Source of the DNA: Myxocyprinus asiaticus | Taxonomy: Eukaryota > Chordata > Actinopteri > Cypriniformes > Catostomidae | Direction: 5' to 3' | Length of the DNA stretch: 64,000 nt | Assembly (NCBI RefSeq): GCF_019703515.2 | Contig: NC_059365.1 | Span: 42,056,501 to 42,120,500, forward strand | Part shown: one piece after another, positions 54,337 to 64,000 of the stretch | How the letters are laid out: each line of letters begins with the position of its first letter | Position numbering within the stretch: the first letter of the stretch is position 1 | The notes under the pieces: model-generated | The model's database searches: none | What the model saw: the letters and a program-made list of their open reading frames with translations, nothing else | What the model was told of the DNA's origin: nothing | Made by a program: the position numbers and the translations under genes

Positions 54337-54490
54337 CCCTTACAAAGAAATCTAGAGTCAGTGGCGGATTTAGGCATGGGCGACATCTTGCCAAGGGAGG
54401 CACCCCCCCACCCCCAACACATGCAAATGAAAATAACAAGTGGCAAATTTGCAGTAAGTTTGCCAGAACTCTTGATTTTTGTAAGGGATG
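54337..54490. repeat. 'CTTACAAAAATC' MITE, copy 5, with replaced centre
   Basis: The left end CTCCCTTACAAAGAAATCTA and right end ACTCTTGATTTTTGTAAGGG match the family. The centre (54360-54418) is foreign GC-rich sequence ('ggcggatttaggcatgggcgacatcttgccaaggg'), also a common teleost repeat word. Confidence 0.55.
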
Positions 54491-54719
54491 GTTTTGTTTA
54501 TCTGTGGGTAACAAGATTTAGTGACATTTCCTTCACTTGCCATCTGAACATACACAAATGGACTTAATTAGATAAGTCTAACTGGTCATAAAAAAAAAAA
54601 AAAAGAGACACCTTTGCTGTTCGCGGTCAAAATTTTTCGCAGCATTTTTTAAAACAAATTAAAATTCAAAAACAAATGTTAAACTTTGACAAATAATTGT
54701 CTGATAATGTCTAAATATA

Positions 54720-55460
54720 CACTGGCAGCCAAAAGTTTGGAATAATGTACAGATTTTGTTCTTATGGAAAGAAATTGGTACTTTTATTCACCAAAGTGGC
54801 ATTCAACTGATCACAATGTATAATCAGGACATTAATAACGTGATAAATTAATATTACAATTTGAAAAAAAAAAAAAAAAATGCAGAACTTCTTAAACTAC
54901 TTCAAATTAATTTCATCAAAAACTCCTCCATGTACAGCAATGACAGCTTTGCAGATCTTTAGCATTCTAGCTGTCAGTTTGTCCAGATACTCAGGTGACA
55001 TTTCACCCCACGCTTCCTGTAGCACTTGCCATAGATGTGGCTGTCTTGTTGTGCACTTCTCACACACCTTACCATCTAGCTGATCCCACAAAAGCTCAAT
55101 GGGTTTAAGATCCATAACACTCTTTTCCAATTATCTGTTGTCCAATGTCTGTGTTTCTTTACCCACTCTAACCTTTTCTTTTTGTTTTTCTGTTTCAAAA
55201 GTGTCTTTTTCTTTGCAATTCTTCCCATAGAGTTTGTACCCCTGAGTCTTCTCTTTACTGTTGTACATGAAATTGGTGTTGAGCGGGTAGAATTCAATGA
55301 AGCTGTCAGCTGAGGACATGTGAGGTGTCTATTTCTCAAACTAGAGACTCTGATGTACTTATCCTCTTGTTTAGTTGTACATCTGGCCTTCCACATCTCT
55401 TTCTGTCCTTGTTAGAGCCACTTTGTCTTTAAAGACTGTAGTGTACACCTTGGCTAGTTT
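54720..55460 (-). mobile_element. Tc1 element, internally deleted and 5'-truncated
   Basis: TA at 54718-54719, then CACTGGCAGCCAAAAGTTTG. The transposase lies on the minus strand. Homology with the 42926 copy extends to about 55460 and then stops. Confidence 0.75.
54897..55396 (-). pseudogene. Tc1 transposase lacking the central catalytic region
   Basis: The N-terminal frame (55396-55076) begins MWKARCTTKQEDKYIRVSSL and contains helix-turn-helix-like 'RHLTCPQLTASLNSTRS' up to 'HRHWTTDNWKRVLW', just before the first catalytic Asp. It then jumps to 'LKPIELLWDQLDGKVCEKC' (Glu motif) and the normal C-terminus at 54897. About 140 residues containing both Asp are deleted. Confidence 0.8.
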
Positions 55461-55669
55461 TTAGTATTAGCATCAAAATTTCCATTAACAATTAGCATTG
55501 AAGAATGCAACACAATGATTGCTTTTGAAGCAGAAATCCTTGACTCGCATTACAAGTGGACTTCATGTACAAAATAAAATGACAAAAAGGGTTACCCTGT
55601 ACCCTTTAAAGCTGAAGTCCATGCTCCATGTGTCTACCAGGACTCAAAATCTTAGGAGAATACACAGGG

Positions 55670-55830
55670 TCCTTAAAGTAGAATTTCAAACAAAAATGAA
55701 AATTCTGTCACAGTTTACTCACCCTAATGCTGCTCCAAATGCCAAAAGATATTTCAAAATTTTCCTTTTGTGTTAACTGGAAAAAAGTAAGTCATATGAG
55801 TTTGGATTGACATTGGGTGAACTAAGACCC
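55670..55830. repeat. Angel-like element, decayed left part
   Basis: 'caaaaatgaaaattctgtcacagtttactcaccctaatgctgctccaaatgcc' follows the family's left arm, but the first 15 bp and the right end are decayed or absent. Confidence 0.5.
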
Positions 55831-55839
55831 CATGAAATC

Positions 55840-56134
55840 TATATTTGAGTTTTGTGGCTTTTAGTCCATGTCTGTTAGCTTTGAGGTAACCTACAGTATA
55901 TGCTAGTGCACTCCTAAATGTTGCCAAAATACATTATTAGCAGATATACAAATTTAAATTCTGATTCTCTTCTGGCAAAATGGAACAAAAATATGAATGA
56001 CTTACTCTGTAGAACACATTTTTTGTCCAATCAAATACTCTCTAGAAAGTTAATGTCCCAAAAGGTAATATCATCTGCATTTGACTAGCAAGTAGTAAAT
56101 CATGGTTTCTGGCTATGGTGTAAACTACACCAGT
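55840..56134. other. Unassigned DNA
   Basis: No gene or repeat recognised up to the TA preceding the next Tc1 element. Confidence 0.35.
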
Positions 56135-56136
56135 TA

Positions 56137-57579
56137 CAGTGCAAGAAAAAGTATGTGTACCCTTTGGAATTCCCTGCATTTATTTATAAATTTGTCTTAA
56201 AATCTGGTTTGAGCTTCATCTAGTTACAATAATGAATAAACACATTCTGTTTTAACTAATAACACATAAATTATTGTATTGTTCTTTTACATACTGAATA
56301 CATCATTCAAACATTCACAGTGTAGGTTGGAAAAAGTATGTGAACCCCTAGGCTAATGATGTCACCAAAAGATAATTAGAGTCAGGTGTTGGCAACCTGG
56401 CATCCAGTTAATGAAACGAGATTGGAGGTGTGGGTTAGAGTTTGAGTTTGCTATTCATAAGAAGTATCTGCTGACGTGGACCATGCCTCACAAAAAAGAG
56501 ATCTCAGAAGATCTATGATCTAGAATTGTTGCTTTGCATAAAACTGGAAAGGGTTACAAAGTTATCTCGAAGTGCTAAGATATTCATCTGTCCACAGTTA
56601 GACAAACTGTCTATAAATCGAGATGATTTAGTACTGTGGCCACTCTCCCTAAAAGTGGCTATCAAGCCAAGATGACTCAAAGGGCATACCGCAGAATGCT
56701 CAGAGAGGTAAAAAAAAAAGAACCCTAAAGTGACAGCTAAAGACTTGACAGAATCATTGGGACTGGTTAACCTCTCTGTTCATGAGCGTACTATATGGAA
56801 AACATTAAAAAGGAGGAAATGTTTTGTTGACTGATGAAACTAAGGTTGAATTGTTTGGGAAGAACATGCAGCACTACGTATGGCATAAAAGGGCACTGCA
56901 TACCAACATGAAAACTTCATCCTAGCGGGAAAGTATGGTAGAGGGAGCATCATGATTTGGGGCTGCTTTGCTGCTTTGGGGCCTGGACAGCTTGCCATTA
57001 TCAAGGGAAATATGAATTCCCAAGTTTATCAAGATATCCTACAGGATAATGTCAGGGTGGCTGTGCACCAGCTGAAGCTCTGTAGAACTTGGGTGATGCA
57101 GCAGAATGATGACCCTAAACAAGAAAATTCACTACAGAATGGCTTAAAAAAAGAAAAAAAGAAAAGAAAATCCACCTTTTGGAGTGGCCCAGACAGATCC
57201 CAGATTCTGTGGAATGAACTCAAGAGAGTCGTTCACACCAGACATCCTAAGAATATGGCTGAGCTGAAGCAGTCCTATAAGGAAGAATGGTCTAATCCGC
57301 AGCTACCGGAAACGCTTGGTTGAAGTTATTGCTGCCAAAGGAGGATTGACCAGTTATTAAATCCAAGGGTTCACTTAATTTTCCCACAGCACTGTGAATG
57401 TTTAATGGGATGTGTTGAATAAATACATGAAAGATTATAATTGTTTATGTGTTGTTAGCTTAAGCACATAGTGTTTGTCTATACTTGTGACTCTGATTAA
57501 GATGAGATCACATTTAATGATCAATTAATGCAGAAAACCAGCTAATTCCAAAGGGTTCACATACTTTTTCTTGCCACTG
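56137..57579 (+). mobile_element. Tc1-type transposon, complete ends, decayed gene
   Basis: Flanked by TA (56135-56136 and 57580-57581). The left end is CAGTGCAAGAAAAAGTATGT and the right end its inverse, ATACTTTTTCTTGCCACTG. The 1443-bp length is slightly short for Tc1. Confidence 0.8.
56484..57350 (+). pseudogene. Tc1-like transposase, heavily decayed
   Basis: Recognisable pieces are the N-terminal 'hydrophobic-KTGKGYK' stretch near 56540, 'LTDETKVELFG' near 56830 (first Asp), 'SIMIWGCFAALGPGQLAII' (56945 onward), 'MQQNDDPKQ' (second Asp, about 57105) and 'QILWNELKRVVHTRHPKNMAELKQ' (57200-57270). The catalytic Glu is not visible just before 'ILWNEL' (Gln in that place). An A-rich run (57147-57170) adds lysines and probably a frameshift. 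It is inactive. Confidence 0.7.
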
Positions 57580-57584
57580 TATTT

Positions 57585-58490
57585 ACAACAAAGAAGATGA
57601 GTCCTTCTATATGTCCCATCCAAACTACCTGTTTCAAATGGAAATGCATAAAAATGGGGCAGTTTTAACTGTTCATGAGATGGATAGCCTGTGTAGGGGA
57701 TTACAGCTTGAGCCCATAGACCAGTAGGCTTGGAATGAAGACCAGGAGTCGAGATGTCAATCAAATTAGTTGAAATTTTACTGAAGAAAGTTGTTTGCAA
57801 AATAAAATGGCAGAAGTCAGCAGTACAAAAGCCTCTGAGTTCGAAGACAGGAGAATCACGAACTGAACTCGGGTCCAAAAACATCAATACTTATAGTCAG
57901 ATACATATGCTATATGTATGTATATGTCAATGCTATAGCTTCTAGAATTCTGATTAGTTACCAGTATAGATAACTACAGAACATTTCTGAAAATGGTCAT
58001 CATGTACATAATTTATCTCATTGATTGCTGGCATGACGCTTTAGTTCCATATATAGGCTCCAATGCTCCGAGTCAGGTCATAGCCTCGGACAGTTGGACA
58101 ATAGTAGGTCTCTGAGGTCCAGCTGTCCACCTCTCGACTACTATTCTCATTTCACTGAATTCCTGAAACAGAAATACTTTTGGAGAAACACACACACAGT
58201 TTCTCCTATTCAAGGTCTTATACTACAAAGCTTCTGTTGGAGAATGGTCTTATCTTATTGAAACTCAAATCATAGAGATATTTGTACTTTCTCTCAGGGC
58301 ATCTGAAGTGGTATTCTTATTAAGCTGGCAGAAAACATTCACAATCAGTGTACGTTGTTGGGTCATATAGACATTAGAGAAGTGGCCTACGTGCCCTAGG
58401 TCTATTAGTCAGAAGACACACTGTCTCCTAAAGCATGAAGACAGATATGGAATGGTCTCAAACTGCTTGTACGTGCATGACACCACAAAG
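57585..58490. other. Unassigned DNA
   Basis: No gene or recurring repeat recognised. The 120-codon minus-strand frame at 57525-57887 overlaps the Tc1 terminus and has no domain. Confidence 0.35.
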
Positions 58491-58496
58491 AACATA

Positions 58497-59744
58497 CACT
58501 ATATTGCCAAAAGTATTCGCTCACCCATCCAAATAATTGAATCCAGGTGTTCCAATCACTTCCATGGCCACAGGTGTATAAAATGAAGCACCTAGGCATG
58601 CAGACTGCTTCTACAAACATTTGTGAAAGAATGGGCCACTCTCAGGAGCTCAGTGAATTCCAGCGTGGTACTGTGATAGGATGCCACCTGTGCAACAAGT
58701 CCAGTCGTGAAATTTCCTCGCTACTAAATATTCCACAGTCAACTGTCAGTGGTATTATAACAAAGTGGAAGCGATTGGGAATGACAGCAACTCAGCCACG
58801 AAGTGGTAAGCCACGTAAAATGACAGAGCGGGGTCAGCGGATGCTGAGGTGCATAGTGCGCAGAGGTCGCCAACTTTCTGCAGAGTCAATCGCTACAGAC
58901 CTCCAAAGTTCATGTGACCTTCAGATTAGCTCAAGAACAGTGCGTAGAGAGCTTCAAGGAATGGGTTTCCATGGCCGAGCAGCTGCATTCAAGCCATACA
59001 TCACCAAGTGCAATGCAAAGCGTCGGATGCAGTGGTGTAAAGCACGCCGCCACTGGACTCTAGAGCAGTGGAGACGCGTTCTCTGGAGTGACGAATCACG
59101 CTTCTCCATCTGGCAATCTGGTGGACGGGTCTGGGTTTGGCGGTTGCCAGGAGAGCGGTACTTGTCTGACTGCATTGTGCCAACTGTGAAGTTTGGTGGA
59201 GGGGGGATTATGGTGTGGGGTTGTTTTTCAGGAGCTGGGCTTGGCCCCTTAGTTCCAGTGAAAGGAACTCTGAATGCTTCAGCATACCAAGAGATTTTGG
59301 ACAATTCCATGCTCCCAACTTTGTGGGAATAGTTTGGGGATGGCCCCTTCCTGTTCCAACATGACTGCACACCAGTGCACAAAGCAAGGTCCATAAAGAC
59401 ATGGATGAGCGAGTTTGGTGTTGAAGAACTTGACTGGCCTGCACAGAGTCCTGACCTCAACCCGATAGAGCACCTTTGGGATGAATTAGAGTGAAGACTG
59501 CGAGCCAGGCCTTCTCGTCCAACATCAGTGTCTGACCTCACAAATGCGCTTCTGGAAGAATGGTCAAAAATTCCCATAAACACACTCCTAAACCTTGTGG
59601 AAAGCCTTCCCAGAAGAGTTGAAGCTGTTATAGCTGCAAAGGGTGGGCCGACGTCATATTAAACCCTATGGATTAAGAATGGGATGTCACTTAAATTCAT
59701 ATGCGTCTAAAGGCAGATGAGTGAATACTTTTGGCAATATAGTG
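58497..59744 (+). mobile_element. Tc1-type transposon, nearly intact
   Basis: TA at 58495-58496 and 59745-59746. The termini are CACTATATTGCCAAAAGTAT and the exact inverse ATACTTTTGGCAATATAGTG. At 1248 bp with short (27-bp or so) inverted repeats, it is the youngest-looking DNA transposon in the window judged by gene preservation. Confidence 0.9.
58631..59662 (+). pseudogene. Tc1-like transposase, full length with two nonsense codons
   Basis: One continuous 343-codon frame, the normal Tc1 length, from [13 protein letters not shown] at 58631 to a TAA at 59660. It has two helix-turn-helix regions ([20 protein letters not shown] and [14 protein letters not shown]), with a basic hinge between them (PRSGKPRKM). 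The catalytic residues are [20 protein letters not shown] and SPDLNPIEHLWDE, with 34 residues between the second Asp and the Glu (DD34E). Only TAG at 59330-59332 and TGA at 59492-59494 interrupt it. The first truncates the protein before the second Asp. An ATG 28 codons upstream is in frame but lies close to the TIR. Confidence 0.9.
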
Positions 59745-59881
59745 TATATTAAGATACTTAGAATAATAAATCATTAACTCAAAAGGATATACATGATAAA
59801 AATACTGATTAGTTCCACTAAAATAATTCATATAATCACATTAGGTTAAATGCTGGTCAGTTTAAATTTAATTCACTCAAA

Positions 59882-59882
<1 letters not shown>

Positions 59883-59960
<78 letters not shown>
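59883..59960. repeat. (TA)n at the 3' end of the L2 element
   Basis: About 38 TA units adjoining the 3' end of the minus-strand LINE. L2-type LINEs end in short tandem repeats rather than poly(A), so the tract may have grown from that tail. Confidence 0.85.
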
Positions 59961-59961
<1 letters not shown>

Positions 59962-59989
59962 AAGAAGAGGTGGTGGTGATCCAGGCATC

Positions 59990-62464
59990 CACCCCTTCAC
60001 CTGAGGGAAAAAAAAACTGTTCTTGTGCCTGACGGTTCTGGTGCTCAGTGCTCTGTAGTGTCGGCCAGAAGGCAACAGTTCAAAGAGGTAGTGGGCTGGG
60101 TGAGTGGGGTCCAGAGTGATTTTTCCAACCCCTTTCCTCACTCTGGAAGTGTACAGTTCTTGAAGGGATGGCAGGGGGCAACCAATAATCCACTCAGCAG
60201 TCCGTACTATCCTTTGTAGTCTTCTGATGTCTGATTTCATAGCTGAACCAAACCAGAGAGTTATAGAAGTGCAGAGGACAGACTCAATTAATGCTGAGTA
60301 GAACTGTATCAGCAGCGCCTGTGGCAGGTTTAACTTCCTCAACTGGCGAAGGAAATACAACCTTGGCTGGGCCTTTTCCACAATGGAGTCAATGTGGATC
60401 TTCCACTTCAGGTCCTGTGAGATGGTAGAACCCAGGAACCTGAATGACTCCACTGCTGCCACAGTGCTGTTCAGAATGGTGAGCGGGGTCAATGTTGGGG
60501 TGTTCCTCCTAAAGTCCATTATCATCTCCACTGTTTTGAGCATGTTCAGCTCCAGGTTGTTTTGACTGCACCAGATAGCCAAATGTTCAACCTCCCTTCT
60601 GTATGCAGACTCATCATCATCCTGGATTAGGCGGATGACAGTAGTGTCATCTGCAATCTTCAGGAGCTTGACAGAGGGGTTCAGTCATTTGTGTACAGGG
60701 AGAAGAGTAGTGGGGAGAGCACACATCCATGGGGGGCACCAGTGCTGATCGTACAGGTGCTGGAAGTGAATTTCCCCAGTCTCACTAACTGCTGCCTATC
60801 TGCCAGAAAGCTGGTGATCCACTGACAGATAGAGGTGGGAACAGAGAGTTGGGTTAAATTATTCCGTAGAATAGCTGGTATGATGGTGTTGAAAGCTGAA
60901 CTGAAGTCCACAAAAAGGATCTTTGCATATGTCCCTGGTTTGTCCAGATGTTGCAGGATATGCTGCAATCCCATGTTGACTGCATCATCCACAGACCTGT
61001 TTGCTTGATAAGCAAATTGAAGGGGATCCAGAAAATGTCCAGCGATGTCCTTCAGGTGGGCCAACACCAGTCTCTCAAATGACTTCATGACCACAGACGT
61101 CAGAGCGATGGGTCTGTAGTCATTAAGTCCTGTGATTTTGGGTTTCTTTGGGACAGGGATGATGATTAAGCATTTGAAGCAGCAGGGAACTTCACACTGC
61201 TCCACTGATGTGTTGAAGATCTGTGTGAAGATGGGGGCCAGCTGGTCAGCACAGGATTTTAGACATGTGGGTGAAACACAATCTGGGCCCTGTGCTTTTC
61301 TTGTCTTTTGTTTCTGGAAGACCCGGCACACATCCTCTTCACAGATCTTTAGTGCAGGTTGAGTAGCAGGAGGGGGGAGGAGGGTGGTTGCAGGAGGTGT
61401 TGATGTTTGTGTGAAGTGAAGGTCAAAGCAGGTGTGGGGTGTGAGACTGGGCTTTTTAAATCTACAGTAAAATACATTCAAGTCATCAGTCAGTTGTTGA
61501 TTCCCTACAGTGTTGGGGAATGGAGTCTTGTAGTTAGTAATGTCTTTCAGGCCTCTCCGCACTGATGCTGGGTCATTAGCTGAAAACGTGTTTTTCAGCT
61601 TCTCAGAGTAGCTTATTTTAGCCTCTCTAATCTCTTTTGTCAGTGTGTTTCTGGCCTGAAACTGATATATGATGTCACAGAATCTGTGAGCTCATCCAGA
61701 TTGGTGTCTGCAGCTTCAAAAACACTCCAATCAGTGCAGTCAAAGCAAGCATGTTCCAGCTGTGCTTCATTGGTCCATCTCTTTACAGTCCTTACTACAG
61801 GTTTAGCTGATTTTAGTTTCTGCCTGTAGGTCGGAAGAAGATGAACCAGACAGTGATCAGAGAGTCCCAAATTTGCTCTAGTGACAGAGCGATTTGCATC
61901 CTTTAATGTTGTGTAGCAGTGATCCATAATATTTCTGTCTCTGGTGGGGCATGTAATGTGCTGTCTGTATTTTGGAAGTTCACAGGTGAGGTTGGCTTTG
62001 TTAAAATCACCAAGAATAATAATAAGTGATTCCGGGTATTGTTGTTCCATGTCTGTTATCTGATCAGCCAGCTGTTGCAGCGCTGTGCTCACACATGCTT
62101 GTGGAGGAATGTAAAAACTCACCAGAATAAACAAGGAAAACTCCCGCAGTGAGTTGAAAGGCTTACAGTTGATAAAGAGCGCTTCCAAATTAGGACAGCA
62201 CATCTTCTTTAACGGTGTTACATCTGTACACGAACATTCACTGATGTAAAAGCATGTTCCACTGCCTCTCATTTTCTCCATTAACTCCACAATGCAATCC
62301 GCTCTGAACAGGTGAAAGCCCTGCAGATGTAACGCGCTGTCCAAAATGGCTTCAGTCAGCCAGGTTTCTGTGAAGCACAAGGCAGCAGAGTTTGAAAAGT
62401 TCTTGTTTGTATGGGTGAGGAGATGTAGTTCATGCATTTTGTTAGGAAGAGAGCGGAGATTCAC
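59990..62464 (-). pseudogene. L2 polyprotein: endonuclease and reverse transcriptase
   Basis: The endonuclease (62464-61640) shows 'SAALCFTETWLTEAI', 'SLIIILGDFNKANLT' and 'NLGLSDHCLVHLLP', the metal- and phosphate-binding blocks of the AP-endonuclease fold. The RT (61562-60681) has RKAQGPDCVSPTCLKSCA, 'NDYRPIALTSVVMKSFERL', 'AKILFVDFSSAFNTI' and 'GAPHGCVLSPLLFSLYTND'. The Ala-Asp-Asp box ('IADDTTVI') is at about 60635-60660 in a shifted frame. The C-terminal frame (60582 down) has 'VEMIMDFRRNTPTLTPL' and 'FRFLGSTISQDLKW', typical of L2. There are at least two frameshifts. Confidence 0.85.
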
Positions 62465-62768
62465 TAGATGAATACTCCGCAGCGCTGTTCGAAATCCGTG
62501 CTGTCGGAGCTTGACCAGCGCCCCGGTTCACTTCCCTCACTTGCTTCTCATAGCGCACTTGAACAACACAGCTGCACCTCTGACTAAAATGTCCAGCAAA
62601 ATGTCCTAATAGTCAAAAACCAGGAAAAGATTGTCTGGTACGTGCAACCGAATGTTCAGTAGTTCGTTCCTGGTAAAACTGATTGGAAAAAAAATGACTA
62701 AACACTGGACAAACAAACAAAAACAACAAAAGATTTGGAGAGCTCCACACCGAGGCTGCCATCCGTGG

Positions 62769-62777
62769 CGCCATCTT
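62769..62777 (-). promoter_or_regulatory. YY1-like site at the LINE 5' end
   Basis: The minus strand reads CAAGATGGCGCCACGG, containing AAGATGGCG, a match to the YY1 core AANATGGCG. It lies within about 10-20 bp of the element's 5' boundary, the position YY1 occupies in mammalian L1, where it sets transcription start. Confidence 0.55.
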
Positions 62778-63059
62778 GATTCCACCTACTAAGTTAGGTG
62801 TTAACTCAGATAACCCTCTGTCTTATCATTCATCTTTGCATTTGTTTCCCTTGCTGCTCATCCTTATATAGCAAGGACAGAGCCTGGGGGTCCTGAACAC
62901 ACAAAGACTGCATTAAGCTGCCTCTGGAACTGAAAGGGGAATGTCTCACCCCAGCCAGATCCATTGTTCACACTTAAACAAACACACACTGAAGGTGTCC
63001 TTTGCACCACACCGCCGGTTGGTAATTATCAGTGCTCATCTGGTCCTGCTGGCCAGACA

Positions 63060-63099
63060 GCCGGTGAGAGAGACAGACAGATAGATAGATGGACAGACA

Positions 63100-63149
<50 letters not shown>

Positions 63150-63235
63150 TAGACAGTGAGACAGACAGAGAGACATACAGACAAAGGGAGAGAGAGACAG
63201 AGACTGACAGACAAAGAAAAAGTGACTGAGATTTG
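63060..63235. repeat. (CA)n and GACA-rich compound microsatellite
   Basis: About 23 CA units at 63101-63147, flanked by 'agacagacagatagatagat' and 'gagacagacagagagacat' runs. The CVCVCV and SVSLSL frames through it are artefacts. Confidence 0.9.
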
Positions 63236-63239
63236 CAAT

Positions 63240-64000
63240 TACAGGGGTGTTTCCCCCCCCCCATCCAAACGCCCCCCTTTGAGGTTGATTTGATGTCCCC
63301 ATTTGTGCAGCGCCCCTATGTGTTCTGTGAGTTGCATATTTACAGTAACAATTACATGAATGTTACCTTTGTTAAGGGTTTATAAAAGGGTTCAATAATG
63401 ACTAAAAGTCATTTATAAATGCATTCTAACTCACTGATATGTGTTTATAAGAACATGCATAAAAAAGGCTTTCGATGCAATACCTGCCAAATAGTGAGCC
63501 ATTTTACCTCACATGTTATAAATGCTTAATAAAACTTGTTCAAAATTAATAACTTGTGAAAATGTACCTTGATGTAAATTAGACACATATGCATTACAAC
63601 ATTAGACATTAGACCCCTATGTACATTATGGTTGCATGGTATACAGGTACTGCGGTAGTATCACGGTTTTAAAGCTCCAATTTACCGGTGGTCCCACAGT
63701 ATTTCCTAAAAGTTAGTTCAATTAATTCGGTAGTACCATAAATAAGTTAATATTTTTTTCTCTTTCTTTTTTTTCCGTTTGTTTCAAAAAGTCAAAGACT
63801 TACGTCTACAAAAACAACCCCTTCTCACGTAAAGATTGCCGGCGACCTCACAATCAGAATTGTTTACATTCACTGCATGTTTTAACATTCAGTTCTTAAT
63901 TGTGACAAACTGTACATCCTTATAAAGATGTAATTCTCCAGCTTCACTCTTTAGCCACTGTTTCATGATAGAAATGTTACTCTGAGAGTAAATTCTTATT
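63240..64000. other. Unassigned DNA with repeat fragments
   Basis: 63330-63570 ('gttataaatgcttaataaaac', 'ctgccaaatagtgagccatttta') is a diverged inverse relative of 46600-46790 and its copy at 52080-52250. 63630-63720 ('gcatggtatacaggtactgcggtagtatcacgg') is a repeat-like stretch related to 3725-3800. No gene recognised. Confidence 0.4.

Larger units (their letters stand above)
59962..62785 (-). mobile_element. L2-type LINE (CR1 superclade), decayed
   Basis: A minus-strand non-LTR retrotransposon with a 5' region (62785-62465), AP-endonuclease, reverse transcriptase and a short 3' region. No ORF1 is recognised; many L2 elements in fish have a short or absent ORF1. About 2.8 kb. Confidence 0.8.

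Overview
The window is vertebrate nuclear DNA, most probably from a teleost and best fitting a cyprinid. The inference rests on repeat content: Angel-like TTAA inverted-repeat elements, many Tc1/mariner copies, hAT-like elements, L1- and L2-type LINEs, a Gmr1-like Ty3/gypsy retrotransposon, a tRNA-derived SINE, and long (TA)n and (CA)n microsatellites in AT-rich sequence. I found no host protein-coding exon I can support and no functional RNA gene. The window reads as an intergenic or large-intron region built by layered transposition.

Layout. 1-2.4 kb: a partial hAT-like end and a complete hAT-like element with an 8-bp target duplication. 2.4-7 kb: mostly unassigned, with two Angel-like elements. 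7.0-7.7 kb: a Tc1 fragment whose second and third catalytic residues are 36 apart. 8-11.5 kb: degraded repeats and unassigned DNA. 11.7-15.5 kb: two Tc1-type elements back to back, joined by (TA)n; the first has a TTAA element inserted in its transposase gene. 15.5-20.8 kb: a nearly full-length but decayed L1-type LINE on the minus strand. 20.8-27.3 kb: inverted-repeat elements, a MITE embedded in (CA)n, a tRNA-derived SINE and unassigned DNA. 27.3-28.2 kb: a compact non-autonomous LTR element. 31.4-35.2 kb: a 5' LTR, gag, protease, integrase and reverse transcriptase of a Gmr1-like element, broken off where another LTR element sits in opposite orientation. 36-39.3 kb: TTAA MITEs and an 84-bp minisatellite. 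41.7-45.1 kb: a chain of four Tc1/mariner pieces separated by (TA)n, one carrying a solo LTR. 45.1-46.9 and 49.5-52.4 kb: two copies of one 1.75-kb repeat; the second holds a 1.06-kb insertion. 48.1-49.4 kb: an open region encoding two peptide-repeat arrays. 54.7-59.8 kb: three more Tc1 elements, the last with an almost intact transposase. 60-62.8 kb: a minus-strand L2-type LINE with a YY1-like site at its 5' end.

The most notable object is the Gmr1-like element. Its pol order is protease-integrase-reverse transcriptase, unlike ordinary Ty3/gypsy elements, and its gag carries a region resembling the SCAN fold. The compact LTR element at 27.3 kb has the same primer-binding site, matching tRNA-Phe, and its LTR family recurs at 35.2 and 43.0 kb. 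No element in the window looks fully intact: every transposase or polymerase gene has stops, frameshifts or truncation.
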